Source of the DNA: Paramecium sonneborni
Lineage: Eukaryota; Ciliophora; Oligohymenophorea; Peniculida; Parameciidae
Reading direction: 5' to 3'
Assembly (NCBI GenBank): GCA_905182985.1
Contig: CAJJDN010000035.1
Coordinates: 459,157 to 523,156, forward strand
DNA length: 64,000 nucleotides
Shown: piece after piece, positions 24,220 through 36,110 of the stretch
Numbering within the stretch: the stretch's first letter is position 1
Layout of the letters: each line of letters starts with the position of its first letter
Made by a program: the position numbers and the translations under genes
The notes under the pieces: model-generated
The model's input: only the letters and a program-made list of their open reading frames with translations
What the model was told of the DNA's origin: nothing
Database searches by the model: none

Positions 24220-25230
24220 ATGTCTTTGATTGTTCGAAATATATCAAGTATTAGAGAAGAATGGAGATAATTAATGAAAAAGAAGATTAAAAAAACAAAA
24301 AGAAAGAATTAATATACTATACCATATAAGTTTGATGATGATATTTAGAATACTAAATAAAAAGACGATTCATTGCTTATAGTTTAAAATATCCCATCAA
24401 CCATTCCTAATAATAATATTTTTAGATTAAAGGCAAACATTTAGTTTTCTTTAAATATAAACAAAGATTATTCATTAGGTTAGCTCTTTGTTGATCCTCA
24501 TTCAAACAATTATAAAATTGTTAGAATAGATAAAAGGAAAAACTTGATAATACTAACATTAGATTAAATAGATAGGCCAATAACTCCTCCAGAAGTTTTG
24601 TATTCTATATTTAGAGATAGAAGCTCTGAATTAGCAAAAGCATTTATACAATATAATAATAGAAATCTTGATCTAACTAAATGCAAATAACACACAATAT
24701 AAGAAATGTTAGATTTTGAATCAAAAATTTAAAGAAAGCCATATGCAGTGTATGTAAATATTTATAGAGATGGCATTTGGAAAACATTTTAAAAGATTTT
24801 TAACAAAGAATTATTACAAATTTTAGGTATTTCAGAAGAGATGCTATTCCATTATTGTAATGAAACCTAACTTATTCCTATAAGTGCCTTTTTTGATTAA
24901 AATGATGAATAATTGAGTGTATTTTACAAAATTTTTAAAGGAATTGTAGGTCAATAATAAATAAAAAGAGAATACATAAATTACAATGGAGAGCAATTTA
25001 CTGCCTAACTCTTAGTTTAGAGTTTTTTTATTTATGATGAAGAAAAAGATTTGCTTTTTGATTATACATACTTTGTGACTGATTGTGATTAAAAATGGTT
25101 ATCTGAAGAAAGAGTAAAATAAAATGAGTTAGATTATTTCAATATAAAGCCTAATTCTTGTTCAACAGAAGAATCTTCCTATTAAGAGCCATTAAAGAGA
25201 TGTGGATTCAAAACTCTAAATTAGAAATGA
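24220..25230 (+). CDS. Hypothetical protein, possibly PAS-like
   Basis: Intronless 336-aa reading, ATG 24220 to TGA 25228-25230. It starts with a strongly basic segment (MKKKIKKTKRKNQ) and continues into a mixed alpha/beta region; residues ~215-300 (KIFNKELLQILGISEEMLFHY, FYKIFKGIVGQQQIKREYIN, FFIYDEEKDLLFDYTYFVTD) have the strand-helix rhythm of a PAS or similar sensor fold. That is an impression only; no ligand residues can be named. No membrane span or signal peptide. Confidence 0.65.
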
Positions 25231-25673
25231 TAATATTGTTTATTATTATACATCAATTATATTCTTATAATTTAGTGAATAAGATAAAATAAATAATATT
25301 AAATAATTAATAGTTAGAATTGTTGCCAGAAGCTCTTTTTCTAAGAAATGAAAATATATATTTTTATTATTATATTTAGAGATTCTATTTAATGTAAACT
25401 ACACAATATTCACTATTTGCCTAGGTATAATAATAAAAATTTAGTTTGAGAATGATGATGGTGAAAAAATAAAAATGGAAAAAATTAAGATTCAAATATA
25501 AAAAGAATTTTATTTTCATTTATATAAATACTATCATTTAAATCATTTAAATTGTATTTATATATAACAAATATATATTATATAAATTTTAATAATGAAA
25601 TGATTTTCATAAATGTTAATGATTTAAGGAGAAAATCACAGTAATTAACTGAAACATTATAAATTATAATAAA

Positions 25674-26459
25674 TCATTGATCATCATTTGCTTCTTCTTC
25701 GGGATTATTCCATAATGTAAGATTATCTCTTAATAATTACATGATAAGTGTGCAATCCTTATAATTTTCTTCATTTACAGTGTCAACTTAAGCAATTGCT
25801 TATTCAAAAGCCTCATTAGCAATTCTTATTGCTTCTGTTGGATTTTATAAAATTTCATAATAAAAAACAGATTGATTTAGATGTAACCCTAATCTAATAG
25901 GAGATGTAGTAGATAAATTTGATTTAGCCAAAATATCAGCATCTCTAATTATTAATATAATTTATACTTATAAGCTTAAGTTGCTTATTCAACAGCTCCA
26001 TGATATTCATTGTCTAATAAAAATTCAGAAAGATATCTATTATAGTCTCCTTTCATCTTTAAATAGAAAACCTTACTATCAACTTACTTGGCATTAGGAT
26101 ATAAAGTGCTGTCTATTAGATTTAAAATTTCTGCACAAGAACTTTTTAATTCTCCCTCTATTTTATGTTTATAATTTCTAATATAGTTGAGAGTATATTA
26201 ATCAGTTTATTTTCTTGATTCTTTTTATTCAATAGCAGTTAAGACTCTTAATTCAGCTCTTTTATTACCAACCTAATAATAAAGCAATAGATAATTTAAT
26301 TACCACATTTTTATATGCAGCAGATAATATACTTCTTTCTTCTTTATTAAGTTCTTAATCAATGAAATGTTTAATAAATTCTATCATGTCATTAAATCTT
26401 TCTGTTTATTAAGCAATTTTGGCTAAAAAAAGAAATTCTTCTCTATTAAATTTATTCAT
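25674..26459 (-). CDS. 14-3-3 protein
   Basis: 243 aa, ATG 26459, TGA 25674, two introns: GTAATTAAAT...TTATTAG (31 nt) inside the [14 protein letters not shown] motif and GTATAAATTA...AATTAG (23 nt). Family signatures are present: LLSAAYKN-type sequence ([11 protein letters not shown]), the phosphopeptide-binding Lys/Arg context, [32 protein letters not shown], and the C-terminal [20 protein letters not shown]. 14-3-3 dimers bind phosphoserine/threonine proteins and regulate kinases and traffic. Length is normal. Confidence 0.95.
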
Positions 26460-26636
26460 AATTCTTAATTTTATTTATATATATATTAGATTACTCTGTA
26501 ATTATAATTAATTTCAAATAGAAAGTTAATTTGAAAGTAAAATAAATGAGTGTTCATATAATTTTATAAAATTTAGGAGAACATATTAGTTGTAATTTGA
26601 ATTAAAAAATTAATAAGCTCAAAATTTATTGATAAA

Positions 26637-28364
26637 ATGGCATCACCTGTTTTGAATAAAGTAAGAGAGAGATTATTCTTTTTATCTCCAACAGTATAAG
26701 CAGGTTGGGAACCTGAATCAAAGAGAGAAGATTTTGAAGAATTAAAAATACTTGGATAAGGTATTGATATAATATTATATTAATTTAATTAGGGGCATTT
26801 GGTGTAGTAAAGAAAGTAACTCATAAGAAAACTAATATTGTATATGCTATAAAAATAGTTGAAAAAAATATGTTAAAGAAAACAAATATGGTTGAGTAAA
26901 TGTAGAATGAAGTAAAAATAATGTATTCACTTAATCATCCTTATATTTTGAAGTTATATAATCATTTTGAGGATGACATTAATGTTTATCTAATTTTAGA
27001 ATTTGTTGGTGGAGTAAAATTAAAAAATAAATTAGGGATAATTATATGGAGTGTTATGGAGATAACCATAAAAGAAATTTGATGAAAAAACTTCAGCTAA
27101 ATTTATACTTTAAACATGTCTTGCCTTAGAGAATATTCATTCTAAAAATATAGTCCATAGAGATATTAAACCAGAGAATTTACTTTTAGATGAAAAATAA
27201 GATATTAAATTGGCAGATTTTGGTTGGTCTAATTTCTTAAAGCCAAATGAAATAAGATAAACATTTTGTGGAACTTTAGATTATTTGGCTCCAGAAATGT
27301 TAGAAAAATCTAGATAGCATGATCATTTAGTTGATATTTGGGCAATTGGTGTACTTTGTTTTGAATTATTAACTGGATTAAGTCCGTTTGCTCCTTAAAT
27401 TAATATCAATAATGAAACATTTGTTGAAAAAACTACTAAAGACAATATAATAAATTTAAGATTTTAGTTTCCTCCTACATTCCCACATTTAGCATAAGAT
27501 CTTATCAAAAAAATATTAGTAAAAGAAACAGGAAAAAGATTTTCTTGTTAATAAATTAAAGAACATCAATGGATTATTTGTAAATACCATATTTATTTAA
27601 CATATAGAAAATACATAACATGTTAAAATTCCAACTTCTTTAACGGTTTAATAAGAAAAAAAAATAGTTAAAAATCCAGAAATTGAAAGTTTATAAAAAG
27701 ATGGAAAATTGGTTTTTACCAAAGACTAAATCTATAGTTTTTCTAGACCTGATTCTGTAATATCAAATTTAATAATATTAAGATTATTATCAAAGATTTC
27801 TTATAAGGTGATAACTCTGGTAGTAAATTAGTTGAAGCATTAAATAATAAAATGAAAGAAAAAGATATCAAAATATAAACTTTAGAAATTGAAAATTAAA
27901 AAAAATAATAAGAAATTAATGAACATTTATCAATTATTGAATTAATGAAAAAATCTGGATAAGTAAGTTAAGAAGCTTAATCTATGCAACATAAATTGAA
28001 GTTATCAGATGAAAGATATTCAATCATGAAATAATAATATGAATAATAATTATCAAAAAATATAGAATTAGAGAAAAAAATTAGAGAACTTGAATCTCAA
28101 GTATCTTTTATAATTTACTGAATAGAATAATTAAATAGAATATATGAAACTCAAAATGAATAAATATAAAGAAGAGGCAGGATAATTCAAGGCAAGAGCA
28201 CAAAAAGCAGAAGAATAAATTTAATAAATGATTATCTTAGGAAATAATGAAAAGGTTCAACTTTTGATATTATTTCTTAGGAATTTCAAGAAGTACCTAA
28301 AAAAGCATCTAATGTAGATGAGATCTTAAAATAATTATAAAACAAATATGATCCAAAATCTTGA
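26637..28364 (+). CDS. Aurora-type Ser/Thr kinase with C-terminal coiled coil
   Basis: About 522 aa, ATG 26637 to TGA 28362-28364, six introns (32, 22, 28, 26, 25, 26 nt; one lies inside the glycine loop ILGQGAFGVV). Kinase residues are intact: VYAIKIVEKN (ATP Lys), [13 protein letters not shown] (catalytic loop), LADFGWSNF (DFG followed by Trp-Ser, the Aurora hallmark), QTFCGTLDYLAPEML (activation segment). The kinase domain ends at KEHQWII. Unlike typical Aurora kinases it then carries ~230 residues of coiled coil (EKKIRELESQ and others). Probably acts in division or cilia; the location is inference. The last intron (GTTCAACTTT...CTTAG) explains an apparent frameshift at ~28250. Confidence 0.88.
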
Positions 28365-28483
28365 ATTATTTATTTATTAAATAAATTATTATTTAATTAT
28401 TTTAACAATTGTTATTTTTCATCCCAATTTTTTTCTTTATTTAGAGAAAATCTGGTTATTAATAATTTTCTCTATAATTATTA

Positions 28484-28846
28484 ATGAAAAAACAAAATTT
28501 TCATAGAAATGGTGGAACAAAAAAGAAACATCTAACATTTGATTAAAAAGTTATGGTTTTAAAAAAATTAGGACCTAAACCATCGAAATTAAGAATTTAA
28601 GCTATGGCATAACAATACAATATTTCATCATCAACAATAATGAATTGGATTGAGAAAGGAATTTGGACATAAATGCCTTCTGTTTTACCAGAATTAGATT
28701 TCCAATTAAACAAATAAAAATTAAAAATATAGAGAGAGAACTTTATCGAACTTGATGAAACGGATTAAAACAACACTAGAAATCCAAAAAAAGAAATTGA
28801 TGAACCTTAATAAAGTCTATATGATTAAATAGAAATTATATTATGA
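28484..28846 (+). CDS. Small psq-type HTH DNA-binding protein
   Basis: 120 aa, intronless, ATG 28484 to TGA 28844-28846. Residues ~16-60 form a psq/CENP-B-N-like helix-turn-helix (LTFDQKVMVLKKL, SKLRIQAMAQQYNISSSTIM, NWIEKGIW). The tail is acidic and Gln-rich, with no second DNA-binding or catalytic domain. It is the second pogo-like HTH gene of the window and is shorter than the one at 2470-3220. It could be a domesticated transposase fragment; its own function is unknown. Confidence 0.7.
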
Positions 28847-28981
28847 AGACTTTATATTAATCTATATATCAATTTTGAGTATCATATTGTTCATTTTTTC
28901 TATATTAATTATTATTTACTTACAGCAAATGTTATTAAATATCTAAATCTAGTCTATTACTAATATTAATTATTTGTTCAA

Positions 28982-30464
28982 ATGAATAAATGGTTTCTTG
29001 TTTTTCATAATATAGAATTAGAAGAACAGTTTTAACAAGGATTAAAACATGAAATAAGAAAATAAGTTTTTGTTGGAACTTTGATAGGATTAGTTATTAT
29101 TGTTGGTTATGATCTCTTTGTTTAAATCTTATCATAAGATTACTATCATTTAATTTTCAATATCATCTTTTTAGGAATGGCTATTATATTAACTTTTGTC
29201 ATTTGGAATAAGCAATACTTAATCAAATATGCACTCATCATAATCAATTTATTGATAGCTTCAGTTCAATTTCAATTAAACCCAGCAGTAGAATAGTAGT
29301 ACAATTATATCTTTGGATAATCAATTATGGCTTCTCATGTAATTATTATCACAACAGCTGATTTTAAGCAATCGATTTTTTAAATAATTGGACTTGCATT
29401 GATTCGAACTATTATTATGTATCTTAAAACATCAACAGTTGATCTCTAAATGTATTGTTATATCATAATAATTATGGTGTTTTAGATATATGTTTAATAT
29501 ATAACAGATTTAGCACAAAGAAAATAATTTTTATTAAATATAAAAGAAAATTACTGGGGTATTAATTCACTTTATTACTTTAGAAAAATTTATTCCAAAT
29601 TTAATTAGAAAACCATTTTACATCTTTAATTTCAAAGATAACATTTTTAAATTAACTCTCAAAAATGATAATCTAGATTTTTAAAAACTCGCTAATGATT
29701 TATGTGATGGATGCAATCTTAGAGAAATCCTTAGACATTGTAAATTAAATACTATTTCACTTGAAAATTTAATCATATCAAATTAATCCATAAATACTAT
29801 TGGCACTCTTGATACTTTAAAGAACAATATTCAAAATTATTCCTTTAAAATTTTAACTCTTGGAACATTTTAATTAACATTTTCAAAATTTTAAACTGAT
29901 AAAACTGAATATATAATAATTTTGGATAATTTTGAAAGTGTATCATAAAATAGCTCAAAATAACGCAGCTTTTTAAAAAATTTCATCATTAACTAAACAA
30001 AATTATTCATTCAGTTTCCTAAGAATCCAAAAATTATATATGCAAAGCTTATAGTATAAAATCTTAATGTATTATGTTTGCTAAAGTAACATGATAAAAC
30101 AATTGCAGAGTTTGATTTGGTTATGATGATAAATAAACTGAGTAAAATTATAGGAAAAACTATAATTGAAATGCAAGTACAAAGAACAGCAATTAATATA
30201 ATTGGTTTAAAAACTTCTTTGTTAATATATATTTTACAAATCTTTATCATAATAAAAAAGCTAAATCCAACTTAAAAAGTTAGTGTAAAAATTACAGACT
30301 AGGATATTTATATATTTTTACCTTTTGCTAATTTATTAACAATTATTTAATAGATTAGAAGAAATTATTTATGTAATTCTCTTCATAATTAATTGAAATT
30401 ATATACTTCTGAAAATTCCTTATAGATTCATTTGAATGAAGAATTTTATTAGAAATAACCATGA
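28982..30464 (+). CDS. Multi-span membrane protein, unknown family
   Basis: 485 aa, ATG 28982 to TGA 30462-30464, one 25-nt intron at 29559-29583. The first ~200 residues hold about six hydrophobic spans (VGTLIGLVIIVGYDLF, LIFNIIFLGMAIILTFVI, YALIIINLLIASV, QIIGLALIRTIIMYL, YCYIIIIMVFQIYVQY). After the intron come a soluble mixed region and an Ile/Leu-rich segment (ALxxLxxIL-like, INIIGLKTSLLIYILQIFII). The layout resembles ciliate membrane sensor proteins with degenerate histidine-kinase-type domains, but no His box or ATP-binding motif could be pointed out. Confidence 0.6.
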
Positions 30465-30631
30465 TAATTTATAAATTTTGTTTCAAATTTAATACTAAAT
30501 TTTGATAATTTTTCGAAATTATATTGTTAATTTAAATTTCAGAAATAATAATTTGAGATTACATAATTAATAAAATGAATACTTTTTATTTAATTTGATA
30601 CATATATTTATTAAATTAATAAAAAAGTTAA

Positions 30632-32918
30632 ATGAATTATGATTACATGGGAGCAATAAAAGTGAAGGATGGCATATTTTTAGGGGATCTATTTGCATCT
30701 TAGGTATATATTTATAATTTTATCAGGATCTTGAATTTATTGTAACAAATAAAGTATCAAGAATAATGAATTGTGCATCAAAAGTAATATCAAATCATTG
30801 GGAAGAAATAGGGATAGTTTATCTGTCATATCCATGGACAGATAATGATCAATAAGTATTTTTAGAATTTATTTAGATTATTTTTTAATCAGATGAGAGT
30901 ATGAATAGTGCAATAAAATTTATTGATGATNNNNNNNNNNNNNNNNNNNNNNNNNNNNNNNNNNNNNNNNNNNNNNNNNNNNNNNNNNNNNNNNNNNNNN
31001 NNNNNNNNNNNNNNNNNNNNNNNNNNNNNNNNNNNNNNNNNNNNNNNNNNNNNNNNNNNNNNNNNNNNNNNNNNNNNNNNNNNNNNNNNNNNNNNNNNNN
31101 NNNNNNNNNNNNNNNNNNNNNNNNNNNNNNNNNNNNNNNNNNNNNNNNNNNNNNNNNNNNNNNNNNNNNNNNNNNNNNNNNNNNNNNNNNNNNNNNNNNN
31201 NNNNNNNNNNNNNNNNNNNNNNNNNNNNNNNNNNNNNNNNNNNNNNNNNNNNNNNNNNNNNNNNNNNNNNNNNNNNNNNNNNNNNNNNNNNNNNNNNNNN
31301 NNNNNNNNNNNNNNNNNNNNNNNNNNNNNNNNNNNNNNNNNNNNNNNNNNNNNNNNNNNNNNNNNNNNNNNNNNNNNNNNNNNNNNNNNNNNNNNNNNNN
31401 NNNNNNNNNNNNNNNNNNNNNNNNNNNNNNNNNNNNNNNNNNNNNNNNNNNNNNNNNNNNNNNNNNNNNNNNNNNNNNNNNNNNNNNNNNNNNNNNNNNN
31501 NNNNNNNNNNNNNNNNNNNNNNNNNNNNNNNNNNNNNNNNNNNNNNNNNNNNNNNNNNNNNNNNNNNNNNNNNNNNNNNNNNNNNNNNNNNNNNNNNNNN
31601 NNNNNNNNNNNNNNNNNNNNNNNNNNNNNNNNNNNNTTACATGGGAGCAATAAAAGTGAAGGATGGCATATTTTTAGGGGATCTATTTGCATCTTAGGTA
31701 TATATTTATAATTTTATCAGGATCTTGAATTTATTGTAACAAATAAAGTATCAAGAATAATGAATTGTGCATCAAAAGTAATATCAAATCATTGGGAAGA
31801 AATAGGGATAGTTTATCTGTCATATCCATGGACAGATAATGATCAATAAGTATTTTTAGAATTTATTTAGATTATTTTTTAATCAGATGAGAGTATGAAT
31901 AGTGCAATAAAATTTATTGATGATGCCTTGTTTAATGGGGAAAGTGTAATTGTTCTTTCTGTAAAAGACACAATAGATCAGTGTCAGTTTTATATATTTA
32001 TTTAATGAAGAAATATAGATGAACTCTTTATAAAACATTATAATATATGTACAATAGAAGACCAGATTTAGAAATAAAAGCACATTTTTTTAATTAGTTA
32101 TAATAGATAGAAACTAGATTATAAAAATTAGGATATGGAGCAAAGACTTTTAATTGGCAAGAAATATATATATAAGGAGATAATGATGAAATAATATTGA
32201 GGAATACTTACTTAAATTCTTAGGCTTAAGGTGTAGCAGAATTTAAGGATAATAATTCTAACTTAAAAGAATACAAGTTTATTTTTTAATTTAATTAGAT
32301 TAAAATTTGCCAATAAAAAACTATGTATATACCTCCATATGATAAAATAATATTCTCAAAAAGTAAATCAATTTTTAAAGTTATTAAATCAATTATTAAA
32401 GATTCTGGTTCTTCAAAATAAATTGATCCAGAATTTTAGTTACCTTAACAGAAACAATAATAAAAATCTAATTATGAATTAAGTACATAAATTCATGATT
32501 AATTAAATCAAAAGCAAAAATAAATTGATATACAAAATTAGAGTCCTTTGTAGATATCTCCAATTTAGCCTTAAAGATCATAATCAGTATAATAAATTTG
32601 TAAATTCATTCAAATAATTTAGAACATAATTTCATGGATTCAAAAGATCAATTATTATTAAAATCTTAAAAGTAAAATTAATAAACAATTACTGAAGTAC
32701 GCCGTCCTTAAACAGCTCCAAATTAATTAAAAGCTCCCAGAATTTAAACTACTCCATATAAAGGAAAAAAAATTTCAGGTTATAGAAATGAAATAGGTTT
32801 ATAACCTAATTCTTAATTTAAACCTATGAAAAAAAGAACATAATCTCCTAAGGCAGTTTATAAAGTTATAAATCCATATGTTTAAAGATAATTTAAAGTA
32901 AAGACATTCAAAAAATGA
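30632..32918 (+). CDS. Dual-specificity phosphatase-like gene, broken, spanning an N gap
   Basis: Begins MNYDYMGAIKVKDGIFLGDL, continues FIVTNKVSRIMNCASKV and IVYLSYPWTDNDQQ, as in atypical dual-specificity phosphatases. The loop region reads ESVIVLSVKD then NRSVSVLYIYLMKKYR then TLYKTLQYMYNRRPDLEIKA, matching the family's Asn-Arg-Ser and Arg-Arg-Pro-Asp-Leu-Glu motifs, with Ser where the catalytic Cys would be, so even intact it may be a pseudophosphatase. Two lesions follow the gap: a one-base frameshift at ~31970 and an in-frame TGA at ~32020 where relatives have Trp. The tail to TGA 32916 is Gln-rich. The first 288 bases occur twice, either side of 706 N, so the true gene is probably shorter. 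Confidence 0.65.
30643..30930 (+). repeat. Left copy of 288-bp gap-flank duplication
   Basis: Same sequence as 31637-31924. It begins TTACATGGGAGCAATAAAAG and ends at the first N. Confidence 0.9.
30931..31636. other. Assembly gap of 706 N
   Basis: Unknown bases. Open frames drawn through the gap are meaningless. Confidence 1.
31637..31924 (+). repeat. Right copy of 288-bp gap-flank duplication
   Basis: Repeats 30643-30930. After this copy the phosphatase-like gene continues into its 3' half. Confidence 0.9.
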
Positions 32919-33031
32919 GTTTTCAATTTTTATCTTTTTAATTATGTTATATTTATTATGAATTTTACATTCAAACTTTAATAAGTAGATTTGTTAGATT
33001 ATGAATATAAAGAATTATATAAAATAAATTT

Positions 33032-34046
33032 ATGAATATGTCAAAATTCTATTCTCATAATAAGCAATATAATCCAAAAAGGAAAAGGCAAAAGTCTCCA
33101 AATAACATTAATAATACTGATACACCTCCAATAAAGAGATCGGTTACTTATAATGGTGATTCAGATTTATTATATAAGATTGTTAATAACGAAAATTTAG
33201 TTGAATTAATAGATAAAATATAAAAGCAAAAATAAGATCATTATTTAAAGATTGAAAATACTTAAACTTTGACTTTACCTTCAATTTAAAACTAAATAGA
33301 AAGACATCATTTTATTACGTAGAGAAAATAAAAAAAAAAATAAGAGAAAGAATATATTCCATTTACCTATCCACTTAATCCTAAAAAAGTAGCTTATTAT
33401 TAAGAAAACAATTTATATGGTAAATTCATAGAGCCAACTGAATATAAAAAAATAAATTATGAATCTATAAAAACAGTGTACAAATTTATCGTATAATAGT
33501 GAAACTGCAATATCAGAATAATTAGCCAGTGAAAGTAGATTAAAAAGATCATTGACAGAACGAAAGGAAGAAACACACAAAAACAAATTCAAATTAATTT
33601 AGTAATCAACTGAAGATAATTTAGAGAATGAAAAAGAGATAAAAAATTATACTTTGTCAAAATCAGATTATGCAAATTTAGACTCTTTGTATAGTAAATA
33701 AGGTAAAATGAATTAAATAATAAAAAATGCATTAAAAATAAAATCTCATGCAAGAGATCCTTCAAATGCATCAAAATCTATTTTGTCAGAAAGAATACAA
33801 TTATAATTAGAGTTAAAAAAATAATATGAATAATCTTTAGATTTAGCTTTATAAGGATATCTTGTTTATGATGATAAAAAATTTGAAAAAAAATAAGCAA
33901 ATTGGTCATAATTATTGCAAAGATTGAATTATAAATAATATCCAAATCGAAATATGAAATAAAATTCAGTTCATTAAAAGAAATAGCTGTTTGTAAATAA
34001 AACTCTAGATATATAAGATAAATGTTCAGAAGTATTATATGAATGA
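33032..34046 (+). CDS. Hypothetical, Gln/Lys-rich protein
   Basis: 330 aa, ATG 33032 to TGA 34044-34046, with one 22-nt intron (GTACAAATTT...ATAATAG) near 33480. N-terminus is basic and probably disordered (KRKRQKSPNNINN, PPIKRSVTYNGDSDLL). The C-terminal half is helical and coiled-coil prone (SILSERIQLQLELKKQYEQS, LDLALQGYLVYDDKKFEKKQ). No known domain. It lies 75 bases upstream of the tRNA gene. Confidence 0.7.
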
Positions 34047-34121
34047 AGAGTATGAACAAATATATATTAGTACTGTTAATGAAATTATATTAAATTAAAT
34101 TAGAATGTATTAATTAACATA

Positions 34122-34193
34122 AGCAGGGTGGCGAAGTGGAATCGCGTTGGGCTCATAACTCAAAGGTCGGTGGATCGAAACCACTCTCTGCTA
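34122..34193 (+). tRNA. tRNA-iMet: Initiator tRNA-Met (CAT)
   Basis: 72-nt cloverleaf: acceptor AGCAGGG pairs with CTCTGCT (A1:U72, an initiator hallmark), D arm GCGA/TCGC, anticodon stem TTGGG/CTCAA with loop CTCATAA (anticodon CAT), T stem GGTGG/CCACT with loop ATCGAAA. A at position 54 instead of T, the A-rich T loop, and the near identity of the overall sequence to eukaryotic initiator tRNAs separate it from elongator tRNA-Met. The anticodon stem has G29-G31 but one pair is G:T rather than G:C. A T-rich terminator follows at 34194-34200. No intron. Confidence 0.93.
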
Positions 34194-34289
34194 TATTTTT
34201 TATTTAAATTATTTGAATACTTAATAAGAAGCAATAAGGAACATAAATTCTTTAATAATTTTTATAATATTTTTTTAATATTTTTTGAA

Positions 34290-35799
34290 TCAATTTAATG
34301 CTGATTTCCAAATAAATAATTCACCATTTTATTATCCTGTACATAACAATTGATGATTATTAGACAAACAAAAATTTGGATAATAATCTTATTAAATGCT
34401 AAACATTTATTGTTATTATTCTGATGGTATATTCCAAATTCGAATTTCTTTTGTCGAAGATGATATTATTAGATTAGAATGATTAGAAAACTAAACATTC
34501 CAAATAAATGATGTATGTCCAATAAATTCTAAAAGAGGTTCCCAAGTTTGTACTTTCCATAATTTTACAATTCCATCTTCTCCTCCTGTAACCATATATT
34601 TTAAATCTTTTGAAAATTCAATGCAATTGCATGAAGTTTTATGTGGTTATATTTAATGAACAATTGAGAAATTATTAGAGATATTCCATATAATAAGTTA
34701 TTTATCTAAAGCTGAAGTCGCCATAAATTTACAATTATTAGAAATAGCTATTCCCTTTACAGAACTTTTATGGTGTTTTAAAATTCTTGATGGTTCAGGT
34801 TTAGTTTCATGCCAAATAACAACTTAATGATCTTAACTAATTGATACCAATTACGAAGATTCAGGTACAAATTTGATTCTTTCAACTGTTTTTGTATGAT
34901 ATTTTAATCTAAATATAGGTTATTTTGTATCATTAAAATTCCATATCCTAATAATATAGTCATTTGAACCACAAGCAGCAATATGTTAACCATCATCTGA
35001 AATAGCAACACAAAATGCATAATCAAAATTATCATTTATCTATTCTATTTCTGTATGTGTTGATGTATCCCATATTTTTAATTTACCTTCACTACTTGCT
35101 GTTATTACTTTACTACAATCAGGAGTTATCACCACCGAATTTATTGCAAAATCATGTGCTGGTATTATCACAGGAGTCGATTTAAATAATAATTTATAAT
35201 CAGGAACTGTGTTTACCTTTTAAATTTTATATTTAATATACTTCTGCTTCAATTTATAATACTTGTTCATATGTGCATTTTATTTATTATCTTATTTAAG
35301 ATAATTTTGTAAATATTGGTTAAAATTATTCACTCTATAGTTGGGATTTATTAATATTCTTGAATTAAGAATATAAAGTAAGATAACTTAAATTTTCTGA
35401 TAAATCTTATAAATCACTAATTACTATCTAATTTTAATTCATTATTTTTTTTATCAATCTTGTATGATCAAACTTTTATTGGATTTCTATAATTTTTTAT
35501 TCTAACTATTCCAAATCCTAAACAATATCCTATTTCAATTTTTAAATCACCTTAATCACATTTGTTCTTGTTATTTTTTCACATTCCCTTATATTTTAAA
35601 CTAATTCTTCAATATTTTCAAGTGGAGTCCAATTTGGATAGGTTTATTTATCTTTCAAACAAATATCACATAACACACGATTTTTCATTGAAAATTTCTC
35701 TGTGATGCACAAACTTGTTATCACATTATTATGTTTTGGACATTTAAGATCTTTTGATCTAAGTTTTAAAGAATTAATCATAAACTAATATTAATCCAT
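34290..35799 (-). CDS. WD40-repeat protein with zinc-binding N-terminus and coiled coil
   Basis: 494 aa, ATG 35799 to TGA 34290, one 25-nt intron ending AAG (GTATATTAAA...TTTAAAAG). Residues ~15-60 contain CPKHNN, CITEKF and CDICLKDK, a B-box-like Cys/His cluster. Residues ~65-200 are a Gln/Leu-rich coiled coil. The rest is a WD40 propeller (KVITASSEGKLKIWDTSTHT, DDGQHIAACGSNDYIIRIWN, MVTGGEDGIVKLWKVQTWEP, LLCTGQQNGELFIWKSALN). The order B-box, coiled coil, WD40 is frequent in Paramecium proteins of unknown role. It converges on nothing; the tRNA lies just downstream on the other strand. Confidence 0.82.
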
Positions 35800-36110
35800 A
35801 AAATTCCAATTAAATTACCTTATGCTTACATGATATTTTACGAATTATCATATAGAATTTTTTAATAAAAATATAATCATTAATAGTTGAGTTCAATCAT
35901 GTATTATTATTATCATTTTTAATATGTTAATCATTATCAGCTCTGAACTTATAAATTTAAATTTCTTTTATCATATATATGAAATCTATCTAATTATTTC
36001 CAAATACTTATAATTTTACTTTTCATAATACTTTTTAATGTTTAGATTTCTAAAGTAAAATTTGTTCATGAATAAATTTTCATTTATTTTTGGCCAATTT
36101 ATTAACTATA
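35800..36110. other. Intergenic, nothing recognised
   Basis: AT-rich DNA between the start of the WD40 gene and the left copy of the 1060-bp duplication. Nothing identified. Confidence 0.55.

Noticed and set aside
28230..28290. Frameshift in the Aurora-type kinase gene
   Set aside because: A 26-nt intron (GTTCAACTTT...TTCTTAG) in phase 0 restores the frame to the end, so no lesion is needed.
30889..31711. Long open frames of ~250-267 codons
   Set aside because: They consist almost entirely of unknown residues through the N gap and carry no information.
34122..34193. Elongator tRNA-Met
   Set aside because: A1:U72, the ATCGAAA T loop and overall similarity to eukaryotic initiators fit initiator tRNA better.
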